Shown: piece after piece, positions 53,290 through 62,141 of the stretch
Numbering within the stretch: position 1 is the first letter of the stretch
Layout of the letters: the number at the start of each line of letters is the position of its first letter
From: Ramlibacter tataouinensis TTB310
Lineage (GTDB): Bacteria > Pseudomonadota > Gammaproteobacteria > Burkholderiales > Burkholderiaceae_C
Length of the DNA: 64,000 nt
Direction of reading: 5' to 3'
NCBI RefSeq assembly: GCF_000215705.1
Contig: NC_015677.1
Location: 1,128,001 to 1,192,000, forward strand
Program-made: the position numbers and the translations under genes
Notes under the pieces: generated by a model
The model's database searches: none
What the model was told of the DNA's origin: nothing
What the model saw: only the letters and a program-made list of their open reading frames with translations

Positions 53290-53927
53290 GCGCGCATGGT
53301 ACCGGCCCAGGCATCGCGGAAGGTTTGCGCGCGCCGGCCCACCTCGGCCGCGTCCACGCCCGGCGCGAACAGCGCCGAGCCGATGCCGAAGCCGTCGGCG
53401 CCCGCAGCCCGGTAGGCCGCCATGTTGTGCGGGGTGATGCCGCCCACCGGCAGCAGCACCGCCTCGCGCGGCAGCACGGCGCGCATCGCCTTGACCGCCG
53501 GCGGCGGGATCATCTCGGCCGGGAACAGCTTGAGCGCGTGGGCACCCGCCTCCAGCGCGGCAAAGGCCTCGGTCGGCGTCACCACGCCCGGCAGGTACAC
53601 CATGTCCAGCCGCGCGGCCTCACGTGCCACGCCCGGGTGGAAGTTGGGCGCGACGATCAGCCGGCCGCCGGCGGCGCCGATGGGTTCGACCTGGCCGGGC
53701 TGCAGCACCGTGCCCGCGCCGACCAGGGCCTGCGGAAAGGCGCGCGCCAGCGCGGCGATGCTCTGCAGCGGCTCGGGCGAGTTGAGCGGCACTTCCATCA
53801 GGCTGAAGCCGGCCTGCGCCAGCGCGCCGCCCACGGCAATAGCCTCGGCCGGCGCCAGGCCGCGCAGCACGGCCACCAGGGGGCAGGCCTGGAGCGCGGC
53901 CTGGAAACGCGATGCGGCCTCGTTCAT
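53286..53927 (-). CDS. dgoA: 2-dehydro-3-deoxy-6-phosphogalactonate aldolase
   Basis: The 213-residue class I aldolase shows Schiff-base Lys133 (ALKLFPAE), catalytic Glu45 (LMEVPLNSP) and the phosphate loop [16 protein letters not shown] and VAPNFHPGV separate it from the Eda enzyme at 44037. It cleaves KDPGal to pyruvate and glyceraldehyde 3-phosphate. Overlaps both the kinase and the SDR by 4 nt. Confidence 0.92.
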   Translation of the reverse strand: MNEAASRFQAALQACPLVAVLRGLAPAEAIAVGGALAQAGFSLMEVPLNSPEPLQSIAALARAFPQALVGAGTVLQPGQVEPIGAAGGRLIVAPNFHPGVAREAARLDMVYLPGVVTPTEAFAALEAGAHALKLFPAEMIPPPAVKAMRAVLPREAVLLPVGGITPHNMAAYRAAGADGFGIGSALFAPGVDAAEVGRRAQTFRDAWAGTMRA

Positions 53928-54838
53928 GCGAAGTCCTCGACGGTCCGGGCGATGGCCCACAGCCCGCGCCAGGTGGCCTCGGGCCCGACGCGCCGGCAGG
54001 CGATGCCGCGCGATTGCAGCGCCAGCTCGTAGCGCAGGGTCAGCGCCGGGGCGCCGATCAGCACCACCGGACCGCCGGCGGGCGCGGGCTGCAGCAGCCG
54101 CAGCTCATCGCCGATCACCAGGCCCGACAGGTAGCTGGGCAGGAACGCGGCGGGCAGCGACTCGAACAGCGCCAGCGTGCGCACGCCGAAGGCCGAGCGC
54201 AGCAGGCTGCCGGCCTCGCGCGCCTGCCCCACGCCGCGCAGGAAGGCGTCGCGGTCGAGCTCGTCATCATGAGACTCCGGCAGCGTGCGCGCCAGGATGG
54301 ACTGCCTGCGCAGCAGGCCGTACACCTCGCCCGTCATGAAGGTGCTGAAGGATTCGATGCGCCCTCCGCGCACCTGCACCCACTTGCTGTGCGTGCCGGG
54401 CAGCAGGAGCAGGCCGTCCTGCAGGCCCAGCAGCTCCAGCGCGCCGAAGGCCTGGGTCTCCTCGCCGCGCATCACGTCGGGCAGGCCGTCGTGCTCGCAG
54501 CGCAGCCCCGGCACGATGGCGACGCGGCCCAGCGGCGGCAGGTCCGGCAGCCGCAGCAGCCGCGCGGCGACGTCGCCGAAGCCGGCGGGGCAGGGGCAGT
54601 AGGCCGCCTCCTGCCAGCCCTGGCGGCTGCCCACCATGCCGGACATCAGGACCCCGCGCGCCCCGGCGCCCTCCCAGCCGCGGCAGGCTGCGGCCAGCAC
54701 GGCGGGGAACCCGTCCGGCGGCACCGCCAGGATGCCCTGGGGCGCGCTGCGCTCCTCCAGCACCCGGCCGGCCGCGTCCAGCAGCGCGGCGCGCAGCGAG
54801 CTGGTGCCCCAGTCGACGGCGATCAGCGGCGCGCCCAC
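53924..54838 (-). CDS. dgoK: 2-dehydro-3-deoxygalactonokinase
   Basis: The 304-residue kinase has the DgoK start AVDWGTSSLRAALLD, the GMVGSRQGW segment, the phosphate block LLPGTHSKWV and TFMTGEVYGLL. It phosphorylates 2-keto-3-deoxygalactonate at C6, feeding DgoA. A GTG start at 54838 is used; no ATG precedes the conserved region. It begins 10 nt after the dehydratase stop. Confidence 0.92.
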   Translation of the reverse strand: MGAPLIAVDWGTSSLRAALLDAAGRVLEERSAPQGILAVPPDGFPAVLAAACRGWEGAGARGVLMSGMVGSRQGWQEAAYCPCPAGFGDVAARLLRLPDLPPLGRVAIVPGLRCEHDGLPDVMRGEETQAFGALELLGLQDGLLLLPGTHSKWVQVRGGRIESFSTFMTGEVYGLLRRQSILARTLPESHDDELDRDAFLRGVGQAREAGSLLRSAFGVRTLALFESLPAAFLPSYLSGLVIGDELRLLQPAPAGGPVVLIGAPALTLRYELALQSRGIACRRVGPEATWRGLWAIARTVEDFA

Positions 54839-54848
54839 GCGGAATGCC

Positions 54849-56591
54849 TCAGTGATTGTCGCGAGGCACGAAGGCGCCGCGCCTGCCGACCAGGAAGTCC
54901 AGGTCCGCGCCCTCGTCGGCCTGCAGCACGTGGTCCACGTACAGCTTCCAGTAGCCCGAGGCCAGCGGCGGCGGGGTGGGCTGCCAGCGGGCCAGGCGGT
55001 GCTGCAGCTCCTCGTCGCTGATGTGCAGGTGGATGCGCCGGTTCGGCACGTCCAGCTCGATCAGGTCGCCGTTTCGCACCACCGCCAGCGGACCGCCGGC
55101 GGCGGCCTCGGGCGCGGTGTGCAGCACCACCGTGCCGTAGGCCGTGCCGCTCATGCGCGCGTCGCTGATGCGGACCATGTCGGTGATGCCCTTGCGCAGG
55201 ATCTTGGGCGGCAGCGGCATGTTGCCCACCTCGGCCATGCCGGGGTAGCCCTTGGGGCCGCAGTTCTTCAGCACCATGACGCAGGTCTCGTCGATGTCGA
55301 GGTCCTCGTCGTCGATGCGGGCGTGGAAGTCCTCGATGTCCTCGAACACCACGGCACGGCCGGTGTGCACCATCAGCGCGGGCGTGGCGGCGCTGGGCTT
55401 GATGACGGCGCCGCGCGGCGCCAGGTTGCCGCGCAGCACGGCGATGCCCGCCTTGTCCTTGAACGGCGCGGCCAGCGGCTGGATCACCTCGGTGTTGTAG
55501 TTCTGCGCCTCGGCGATGTTCTCGCGCACGGTCCGGCCGCTGGCGGTGACGGCGTCCAGGTGCAGGTGCTCGCGGATCTCCTTCATCACCACGGGCAGGC
55601 CGCCGGCGTAGCAGAAGTCCTCCATCAGGTGCTTGCCCGAGGGCTGCAGGTTGACCAGGCAGGGCATCTCGCTGCCCAGGCGGTCGAAGTCCTCCACCGA
55701 CAGCTCGACGCCGATTCGCCGCGCGATGGCGATCAGGTGGATCACCGCGTTGGTGGAGCCGCCGATCGCCGCCAGCGTCTTGATGGCGTTCTCGAAGGCC
55801 TGGCGCGTGAGGATGCTGGAGAGCTTCTGGTCGGTGTGCACCATCTCCACGATGCGCCGGCCGGCCATGCGCGCCAGCACGTTGCGGCGGCCGTCCACCG
55901 CGGGGTAGGCGGCGTTGCCCGGCAGGCCCAGGCCCAGCGCCTCGACCATGCTGGCCATGGTGGAGGCCGTGCCCATGGTCATGCAGTGGCCGTGGCTGCG
56001 GTGCATGCAGGATTCCGCCTCGAAGAAGTCGGCCAGCTTGAGCGTGCCCGCGCGCACCTGCTCGCTCATGCTCCACACGCCGGTGCCCGAGCCCAGCTCC
56101 TGGCCGCGCCACTTGCCCGAGAGCATGGGGCCACCCGAGACGCCGATGGTGGGCAGGTCACAGCTTCCGGCCCCCATCACCAGCGAGGGCGTGGTCTTGT
56201 CGCAGCCCATCAGCAGCACCACGCCGTCGATCGGGTTGCCGCGGATCGATTCCTCCACGTCCATGCTGGCCAGGTTGCGGTAGAGCATGGCGGTGGGGCG
56301 CAGCAGCGTCTCGCCCAGCGACATGACGGGGAACTCCAGCGGGAAGCCGCCCGCCTCGTACACGCCGATCTTGACCTGCTCGGCCAGGGTGCGGAAATGC
56401 GAGTTGCAGGGCGTGAGCTCGCTGAAGGTGTTGCAGATGCCGATGACGGGCCGGCCGTCGAACTGGTCGTGCGGCACGCCCTTGCCCTTGACCCAGCTGC
56501 GGTAGGCGAAGCCGTCGCGGTCCTGGCGGCCGAACCATTGCTGGCTCCTCAGTTCACTGGGTTTCTTGCGTGGCTTGCTTTCGTCGGTCAT
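54849..56591 (-). CDS. IlvD/Edd family sugar-acid dehydratase
   Basis: The 580-residue protein has the iron-sulfur cysteines of the family (CNTFSELTPCN, MGCDKTTP, SCMHRSHGHCMTMGTAST) and the C-terminal SDARMSGTAYGTVVLH. The WFGRQDRDGFAYRSW start and the MSGT-AYGT motif place it with arabinonate/xylonate/galactonate dehydratases rather than with dihydroxyacid dehydratase. It should give a 2-keto-3-deoxy sugar acid for DgoK. It heads the leftward operon from the FadR-type operator. Confidence 0.9.
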   Translation of the reverse strand: MTDESKPRKKPSELRSQQWFGRQDRDGFAYRSWVKGKGVPHDQFDGRPVIGICNTFSELTPCNSHFRTLAEQVKIGVYEAGGFPLEFPVMSLGETLLRPTAMLYRNLASMDVEESIRGNPIDGVVLLMGCDKTTPSLVMGAGSCDLPTIGVSGGPMLSGKWRGQELGSGTGVWSMSEQVRAGTLKLADFFEAESCMHRSHGHCMTMGTASTMASMVEALGLGLPGNAAYPAVDGRRNVLARMAGRRIVEMVHTDQKLSSILTRQAFENAIKTLAAIGGSTNAVIHLIAIARRIGVELSVEDFDRLGSEMPCLVNLQPSGKHLMEDFCYAGGLPVVMKEIREHLHLDAVTASGRTVRENIAEAQNYNTEVIQPLAAPFKDKAGIAVLRGNLAPRGAVIKPSAATPALMVHTGRAVVFEDIEDFHARIDDEDLDIDETCVMVLKNCGPKGYPGMAEVGNMPLPPKILRKGITDMVRISDARMSGTAYGTVVLHTAPEAAAGGPLAVVRNGDLIELDVPNRRIHLHISDEELQHRLARWQPTPPPLASGYWKLYVDHVLQADEGADLDFLVGRRGAFVPRDNH

Positions 56592-56622
56592 GCGGGTTAG
56601 TCCTGAAACTGCAAACATATTA

Positions 56623-56633
56623 TGGTCATACGA
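56623..56633. promoter_or_regulatory. FadR/GntR-type operator in divergent promoter
   Basis: TGGTCATACGA matches the T-n-G-T-n3-A-C-n-A consensus of FadR-class GntR regulators exactly. It lies 31 nt before the dehydratase start and 25 nt before the regulator start, in an AT-rich gap, so it would control both operons. Confidence 0.75.
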
Positions 56634-56658
56634 TTGCCGGCGACGCCTCGTACAAACC

Positions 56659-57414
56659 ATGATCAAGAACGTCCACGGCAACACGCTAGACCACCTGGGC
56701 GAGGCCATCGTCGCCGGGCGCTATGGCGCCGGGCTGGCCATCCCGCCCGAGCCCATGCTGTGCGTCGAGCTGGGCGTCAGCCGCACCGTGGTGCGCGAGG
56801 CGGTCAAGTCGCTGGTGGCCAAGGGCCTGCTCAGCACCGGCCCCAAGGTGGGCACCAAGGTGCTGCCCTCGGAGCAGTGGAACTGGTTCGACCCGGACGT
56901 GGTGGTCTGGCAATCCAAGGCCGGCCTGACGCGCGAGTTCCTGCGAGACCTGCAGGAGCTGCGCCGCGTGGTCGAGCCGGCCGCGGTGCGCATGGCGGCC
57001 GAGCGCGCCACGCCCGGGGACATCGCCGAGATCGAGACCGCCTTCGCCGGCATGAAGCGCGCGGTGGAGGAGGGCGGCGACTACGTCACGCACGACCTGC
57101 GCTTCCACCAGGGCCTGCTGCGCGCCTGCCGCAACCGCATGATCGTGCAGATGAGCAAGGCGCTGGGCGCGCTGCTGCGCACCAGCTTCGAGATCTCCAC
57201 CACGCGCAAGGACGGCCCGCGCAACTCGCTGCCGCTGCACCGCGCGGTGCTGGACGCGGTGATCGCGCGCAACCCGGTCCAGGCCGAGCGCGCCATCCTG
57301 GTGCTGATCGACGGCGCGCGCGACGACATCGAGGAGGTGCTGGCGACGCGCAAGCGCCTGCCGCGCCTGAACGTTCCCGCGCGGCACCTGCCCGCGGGCC
57401 TGCGCGCGGCCTGA
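56659..57414 (+). CDS. GntR family regulator, FadR subfamily with FCD domain
   Basis: The 251-residue protein has a wHTH (about 10-75: LGVSRTVVREAVKSLVAKGLLSTG) and an FCD domain (about 95-235) with metal-binding histidines (DLRFHQGLL, LHRAVLDAV). It probably senses galactonate or a related acid and represses both divergent operons through 56623-56633. A TACAAA sequence lies just before the ATG. Confidence 0.9.
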   Translation: MIKNVHGNTLDHLGEAIVAGRYGAGLAIPPEPMLCVELGVSRTVVREAVKSLVAKGLLSTGPKVGTKVLPSEQWNWFDPDVVVWQSKAGLTREFLRDLQELRRVVEPAAVRMAAERATPGDIAEIETAFAGMKRAVEEGGDYVTHDLRFHQGLLRACRNRMIVQMSKALGALLRTSFEISTTRKDGPRNSLPLHRAVLDAVIARNPVQAERAILVLIDGARDDIEEVLATRKRLPRLNVPARHLPAGLRAA

Positions 57415-57425
57415 GCGGAGTGCGG

Positions 57426-57977
57426 ATGCGCAAGGCGACGGACCTTTTCTTCAAGCTGCTGGAGCTGCTGGTGGTGCTGGCCCTGGTGGCCATGGTGGTC
57501 ATGGTGTTCGGCAACGTGGTGCTGCGCTACGGCTTCAACTCCGGCATCACCGTGTCCGACGAGATGTCGCGCTACTGCTTCGTCTGGCTCACCTACATAG
57601 GCGCCATGATCGCCATGCGCGAGAAGGGCCACCTGGGCGTGGACACCCTGGTGCGGCACCTGGGCACCACCGGCAAGAAGGTCTGCCTGTTCGCCAGCGA
57701 GTCGCTGATGCTGCTGGTCAACGGGCTGTTCGTCCTGGGCACCTGGAAGATGCACGGCCTGCAGGTCAGCAACGTCTCGCCGGTGGTGGGCATGTCCATG
57801 ATCTGGGTCTACGGCGTCGGCTACGTGGTGGGCACGGTGATGGCCCTGTTCAACCTGAGCGTGCTGTGGCGCCTGGTCACCGGCCGGCTGCGCGAGGACG
57901 AGCTGGTGCAGGTGGTCGATTCCGAAGACGTGCCGCACGAGGCACCGGCTCCCGTGGCGACGGGGGTGGCGCGATGA
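57426..57977 (+). CDS. TRAP transporter small membrane subunit (DctQ), sugar-acid cluster
   Basis: The 183-residue protein has four helices and the DctQ pattern GNVVLRYGFNSGITVSDEMSRYCFVWLTYIGA. It follows the regulator by 11 nt, and its stop overlaps the dctM start (ATGA). An acidic C-terminal tail of about 35 residues extends past the last helix. Confidence 0.9.
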   Translation: MRKATDLFFKLLELLVVLALVAMVVMVFGNVVLRYGFNSGITVSDEMSRYCFVWLTYIGAMIAMREKGHLGVDTLVRHLGTTGKKVCLFASESLMLLVNGLFVLGTWKMHGLQVSNVSPVVGMSMIWVYGVGYVVGTVMALFNLSVLWRLVTGRLREDELVQVVDSEDVPHEAPAPVATGVAR

Positions 57978-59272
57978 CGGTCGGCGTCTTCCTGTTCAGC
58001 CTGCTGGGGGCCATGGCCATCGGCATGCCCATCGCCTACGCGCTGCTGGTGTGCGGCCTGGCGCTGATGGGCTTCATGGCCGCCACCGGCGCGCTGGCGG
58101 CCTTCGACAGCCAGATCCTGGCGCAGCGCTTCGTCGACGGCGCCGACAACTTCCCGCTGCTGGCCGTGCCCTTCTTCCTGTTGGCCGGCGAGTTCATGAA
58201 CGCCGGCGGCCTGTCGCGGCGCATCGTCAACCTGGCCATGGCCTGGGTCGGCCACTTCCGCGGCGGCCTGGGCTACGTGGCGGTGCTGGCGGCCGTGATC
58301 ATGGCCTCGCTGTCGGGCTCGGCGGTGGCCGACACCGCGGCGCTGTCGGCGCTGCTGATCCCCATGATGAAGCAGGCCGGCTACCAGGTGAATCGCTCGG
58401 CCGGCCTGATCGCCTCGGGCGGCATCATCGCGCCGGTGATCCCGCCGTCCATCGGCATGATCATCTTCGGCGTGGCGGGCAACGTCTCCATCACCAAGCT
58501 GTTCCTGGCCGGCATCGTCCCGGGCATCCTGATGGGCGTAGCCATCGGCCTGACCTGGTGGTGGCTGGCGCGCCGCGAGAACGTGCAGCCGGCGCCGCGC
58601 GTGGGCCTGGGCGAGCGCCTGAAGGTCACCGCGCAGGGCAGCCTGGCGCTGGCGCTGCCGGTGCTGATCCTGGGCGGCATGAAGTTCGGCGTGTTCACGC
58701 CCACCGAGGCCGCCGTCGTGGCCGCTGTCTACAGCTTCGCGGTGGGCATGTTCGTCTACCGCGAGCTCAAGCCGTCGGCGCTGTACGGCCTGGTCCTGTC
58801 GGCCGGCAAGACGACGGCAGTGGTGATGTTCCTGGTGGCCGCCGCCATGGTCAGCGCCTGGCTGATCACGGTGGCCAACATCCCCACCGAGGTGGCGAAG
58901 CTGCTGGAACCCTTCATGGACAACCGCATCCTGCTGATGGCGGTGATGATGGTGATCGTCATCGCGGTCGGCACGGCGCTGGACTTCACGCCCACGGTGC
59001 TGATCCTCACGCCGGTGCTGATGCCGGTGGTCAAGCAGGCCGGCATCGACCCGGTGTACTTCGGCGTGCTGTTCATCATGAACAACGCCATCGGCCTGAT
59101 CACCCCGCCCGTGGGCACCGTGCTCAACGTGGTCTGCGGCGTGGCGCGCATCACGCTCGACGACGCCTTCAAGGGCGTGATGCCCTTCTTCCTGGCCCAG
59201 CTGGCGGTGCTGTTCGCCCTGGTGCTGTTCCCCGACCTCGTGCTCGTGCCTCTCAAGTGGCTGATGCAGTGA
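57974..59272 (+). CDS. TRAP transporter large membrane subunit (DctM), sugar-acid cluster
   Basis: The 432-residue protein has about 12 helices and the DctM landmarks FPLLAVPFFLLAGEFM, SLSGSAVADTAAL, IIAPVIPPSIGMIIFG, GVFTPTEAAVVAAVY and GLITPPVGTVLNVV. Sodium-coupled uptake of the acid consumed by the neighbouring enzymes is inferred. It is a paralogue of the subunit at 30520, not a recent copy. Confidence 0.93.
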   Translation: MTVGVFLFSLLGAMAIGMPIAYALLVCGLALMGFMAATGALAAFDSQILAQRFVDGADNFPLLAVPFFLLAGEFMNAGGLSRRIVNLAMAWVGHFRGGLGYVAVLAAVIMASLSGSAVADTAALSALLIPMMKQAGYQVNRSAGLIASGGIIAPVIPPSIGMIIFGVAGNVSITKLFLAGIVPGILMGVAIGLTWWWLARRENVQPAPRVGLGERLKVTAQGSLALALPVLILGGMKFGVFTPTEAAVVAAVYSFAVGMFVYRELKPSALYGLVLSAGKTTAVVMFLVAAAMVSAWLITVANIPTEVAKLLEPFMDNRILLMAVMMVIVIAVGTALDFTPTVLILTPVLMPVVKQAGIDPVYFGVLFIMNNAIGLITPPVGTVLNVVCGVARITLDDAFKGVMPFFLAQLAVLFALVLFPDLVLVPLKWLMQ

Positions 59273-59313
59273 GGACGTTTTCCCATCCCGTCGTTCATCC
59301 AAGGAGACAAGCC

Positions 59314-60321
59314 ATGTTCAAGCGACGCACCCTGGTGGCCTTCGCCGCCACCGCCGTCTTGGCCGCCGCGCCCGCCTTCGCGCAGTTCAAGGAGCGCACC
59401 ATCAAGTTCACCAACGGCGTGAACGAGGACCACCCGGTGGGCGTGGGCGTCAAGAAGATGCAGGAGGTCCTGAACGCCAAGACCGGCGGCAAGATGAAGA
59501 TCCAGGCCTTCTGGGGCGGCGCCGCCGGCGGCGACCTGCAGGCCACCCAGGCGCTGCGCGCCGGCACGCAGGAGATGGTGTGCACCTCGTCCTCGCCGCT
59601 GGTGGGCATCGTCAAGGAGCTGGGCGTGTTCGACCTGCCCTTCCTGTTCGCCAGCGAGAAGGAGGCCGATGCGGTGCTGGACGGCGAAGCCGGCAAGTAC
59701 TTCAACAAGAAGTTGGAAGACGCCGGCCTGGTGAACCTGGCCTACTGGGAGAACGGCTTCCGCAACCTCACCAACAGCAAGAAGCCGGTGGCCAAGGCCG
59801 AGGACTTCGAGGGCATCAAGGTGCGGGTGATGCAGAACAACATCTTCCTGGACACTTTCAAGACCCTGGGCACCAACGCCGTGCCCATGTCCTTCGGCGA
59901 GGTCTTCACCGCGCTGGAGACCCGCACCATCGACGGCCAGGAGAACCCCTTCGTGACCATCGAGACCTCCAAGTTCAACGAGGTCCAGAAGTACCTGTCG
60001 GTCACGCGCCATGCGTACACGCCGTTCCTGGTGCTGTATTCCAAGAAGCTGTGGGACGGCCTCTCCCCGCAGGAGCAGGCCGTGCTGCGCGAGGCCGCCG
60101 CCGAGGGCCAGAAGGTGCAGCGCCAGGCGAACCGCCAGCTCAACGAGAAGTCGCTGGCCAGCCTGAAGACCAAGGGCATGCAGGTCAACGAGGTCTCGCC
60201 GGCCGAGCAGAAGCGCATGTTCGAGAAAGTGAAGCCGGTGTACGACAAGAACGTGCCCACCATCGGCACCGAGGCTGTCAACGTGGTGATGGACGGGTTG
60301 AAGAAGGCCCGCGGAGGATAA
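59314..60321 (+). CDS. TRAP transporter solute-binding protein (DctP), sugar-acid cluster
   Basis: The 335-residue periplasmic protein has a signal peptide ending in AFA (about residue 23) and the DctP ligand-arginine block GIKVRVMQNNIFLD plus ALETRTIDGQENPFVTIETSKF. RBS AAGGAGA precedes the ATG. Sequence resembles sugar-acid rather than C4-dicarboxylate binders, so galactonate-like ligands are plausible. Confidence 0.92.
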   Translation: MFKRRTLVAFAATAVLAAAPAFAQFKERTIKFTNGVNEDHPVGVGVKKMQEVLNAKTGGKMKIQAFWGGAAGGDLQATQALRAGTQEMVCTSSSPLVGIVKELGVFDLPFLFASEKEADAVLDGEAGKYFNKKLEDAGLVNLAYWENGFRNLTNSKKPVAKAEDFEGIKVRVMQNNIFLDTFKTLGTNAVPMSFGEVFTALETRTIDGQENPFVTIETSKFNEVQKYLSVTRHAYTPFLVLYSKKLWDGLSPQEQAVLREAAAEGQKVQRQANRQLNEKSLASLKTKGMQVNEVSPAEQKRMFEKVKPVYDKNVPTIGTEAVNVVMDGLKKARGG

Positions 60322-60331
60322 AAGCGCACCC

Positions 60332-61561
60332 ATGAAGATCGCCCGCCTGGAAACCGTCCGCCTGGGCGAGTTCCCCAACATCCTGTGGGTGCGGCTGCAC
60401 ACGGATCAAGGCCTGGTCGGCCTGGGCGAGACCTTCATGGGCGCGGCGGCGGTCGAGGCCTACCTGCACGAGTGGGTGGCGCCGCGCCTGATCGGCACCG
60501 ACCCGCTGGCCATTGAGGCGCGCAACCGCGACATCACCGGCTACCTGGGCTGGCGCGGCTCGGGGGTGGAGACGCGCGGCAATTCCGCCGTGGACATCGC
60601 CCTGTGGGACCTGTTCGGCAAGGCGGCCGGCCTGCCGCTGCACACCGCGCTGGGCGGCAGGAGCCGCGACGCCATCCGCGTCTACAACACCTGCGCGGGC
60701 TACCAGTACATCCGCAGCAATGCCAACCAGACCTCCTCGAACTGGGGGTTGGCGAACGGACAAGGCCCCTCCGGTAGCGCGAGCGGCCCGTACGAGGACC
60801 TGCAGGGCTTCCTGCACCACGCCGACGAGCTGGTGCAGTCGCTGCTGTCCGAGGGCATCACGGCGATGAAGATCTGGCCGTTCGACACCGCGGCCGAGGC
60901 CAGCCACGGCCAGTACATCAGCAACGCCGACCTCGACGCCGCGCTGGAGCCCTTCCGCAAGATCCGCGGCGCGGTGGGCGAGCGCATGGACATCATGGTC
61001 GAGTTCCACAGCCTGTGGCGGCTGCCCATGGCCCGCAAGATCGCCCGCGCGCTGCAGCCCTTCAACACCTTCTGGCACGAGGACGCGATCCGCATGGACT
61101 CGCTGGATCTGCTCCAGCAGTACGCGCAGGACTGCCAGGCCCTGATCTGCGCCAGCGAGACCCTGAGCTACAAGTGGGGCTTCAAGGACTACCTGCAGAC
61201 CGGCGTGGCCGGCGTGGTCATGCTGGACCTGTCCTGGTGCGGCGGCCTGACCGAAGCGCGCAAGATCGCCGCCATGGCCGACGCCTGGCAGCTGCCGGTG
61301 GCGCCGCACGACTGCACCGGGCCGGTGGTGTGGACAGCGTCCACCCACTTGTCGCTGCACGCGCCCAACGCCCTGGTCCAGGAGAGCGTGCGGGCCTTCT
61401 ACAGCGGCTGGTACAAGGAACTGGTCACCGAGCTGCCGCGCGTCAGGGACGGGATGGTCTCGCTGGGCGACCAGCCCGGCCTGGGGCTGGAGCTGCTGCC
61501 CGACCTGCACCGGCGCAAGGACGCGATCGTGCGCATGTCGTCCGGGGAAAACGCCCCATGA
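60332..61561 (+). CDS. Enolase-superfamily (mandelate racemase/MLE) sugar-acid dehydratase
   Basis: The 409-residue protein has an N-terminal capping domain and a barrel with K-x-W (MKIWPFD), three metal acids (VEFHS, HEDAIR, CASETLS) and PHDCTGPV. Length and motifs fit acid-sugar dehydratases such as galactonate dehydratase. It overlaps the flavin reductase gene. A second dehydratase of another fold is in the divergent arm, so the two may take different epimers. Confidence 0.87.
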   Translation: MKIARLETVRLGEFPNILWVRLHTDQGLVGLGETFMGAAAVEAYLHEWVAPRLIGTDPLAIEARNRDITGYLGWRGSGVETRGNSAVDIALWDLFGKAAGLPLHTALGGRSRDAIRVYNTCAGYQYIRSNANQTSSNWGLANGQGPSGSASGPYEDLQGFLHHADELVQSLLSEGITAMKIWPFDTAAEASHGQYISNADLDAALEPFRKIRGAVGERMDIMVEFHSLWRLPMARKIARALQPFNTFWHEDAIRMDSLDLLQQYAQDCQALICASETLSYKWGFKDYLQTGVAGVVMLDLSWCGGLTEARKIAAMADAWQLPVAPHDCTGPVVWTASTHLSLHAPNALVQESVRAFYSGWYKELVTELPRVRDGMVSLGDQPGLGLELLPDLHRRKDAIVRMSSGENAP

Positions 61562-62133
61562 GCCATTTCACCGAAGTCAAGCTGGCGCACGCCAGCCGCC
61601 TCATCAACCACGGCCCCACCGTGCTGGTCACGAGCAGCCATGGCGGGCGCGGCAATGTCATGGCGGCGGCCTGGTCCATGCCGGTCGAGTTCACGCCGCC
61701 GCGCATCGCGGTGGTGATCGACAAGACCACCTGGACGCGGGAGCTGGTGACGGCCAGCGGCGCCTTCGGCATCTGCGTGCCCGGCGCGGCGCTGGTGGAC
61801 CTGACCCACGCGGTGGGCAGCCTGTCGGGGCGCTCGGTGGACAAGTTCGAGCGCTTCGGCATCCGCACCCGGCCCGGGCCGGTGCTGGGCGTGCCGCTGC
61901 TGGAGGCCGGCTGCGCGGCCTGGCTGGAGTGCCGGCTGATCCGCGAGCCGCACGCCGAGGACGCCTACGACACCTGCTTCGGCGAGGTGGTTGCCGCAGC
62001 GGCCGACAGCCGCATCTTCGCCGGCGGGCACTGGACCTTCCGCGAGGACAACGCCGACCTGCAGACCATCCACCACCTGGGCGGCGGCCACTTCGTGCGC
62101 GCCGGCGGCACGCTGCGCGCCGCTGGGTCTTAG
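61558..62133 (+). CDS. Flavin reductase-like domain protein
   Basis: The 191-residue protein has the flavin reductase (DIM6/NTAB-like) fold: NVMAAAWSMPVEFTPPRIAVVID, then ELVTASGAFGICVPG. It would bind FMN and reduce it or a bound substrate. It is coupled to the dehydratase by 4-nt overlap. Its role in sugar-acid use is unclear. Convergent with the helicase gene. Confidence 0.82.
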   Translation: MSHFTEVKLAHASRLINHGPTVLVTSSHGGRGNVMAAAWSMPVEFTPPRIAVVIDKTTWTRELVTASGAFGICVPGAALVDLTHAVGSLSGRSVDKFERFGIRTRPGPVLGVPLLEAGCAAWLECRLIREPHAEDAYDTCFGEVVAAAADSRIFAGGHWTFREDNADLQTIHHLGGGHFVRAGGTLRAAGS

Positions 62134-62141
62134 ACGCCGCG

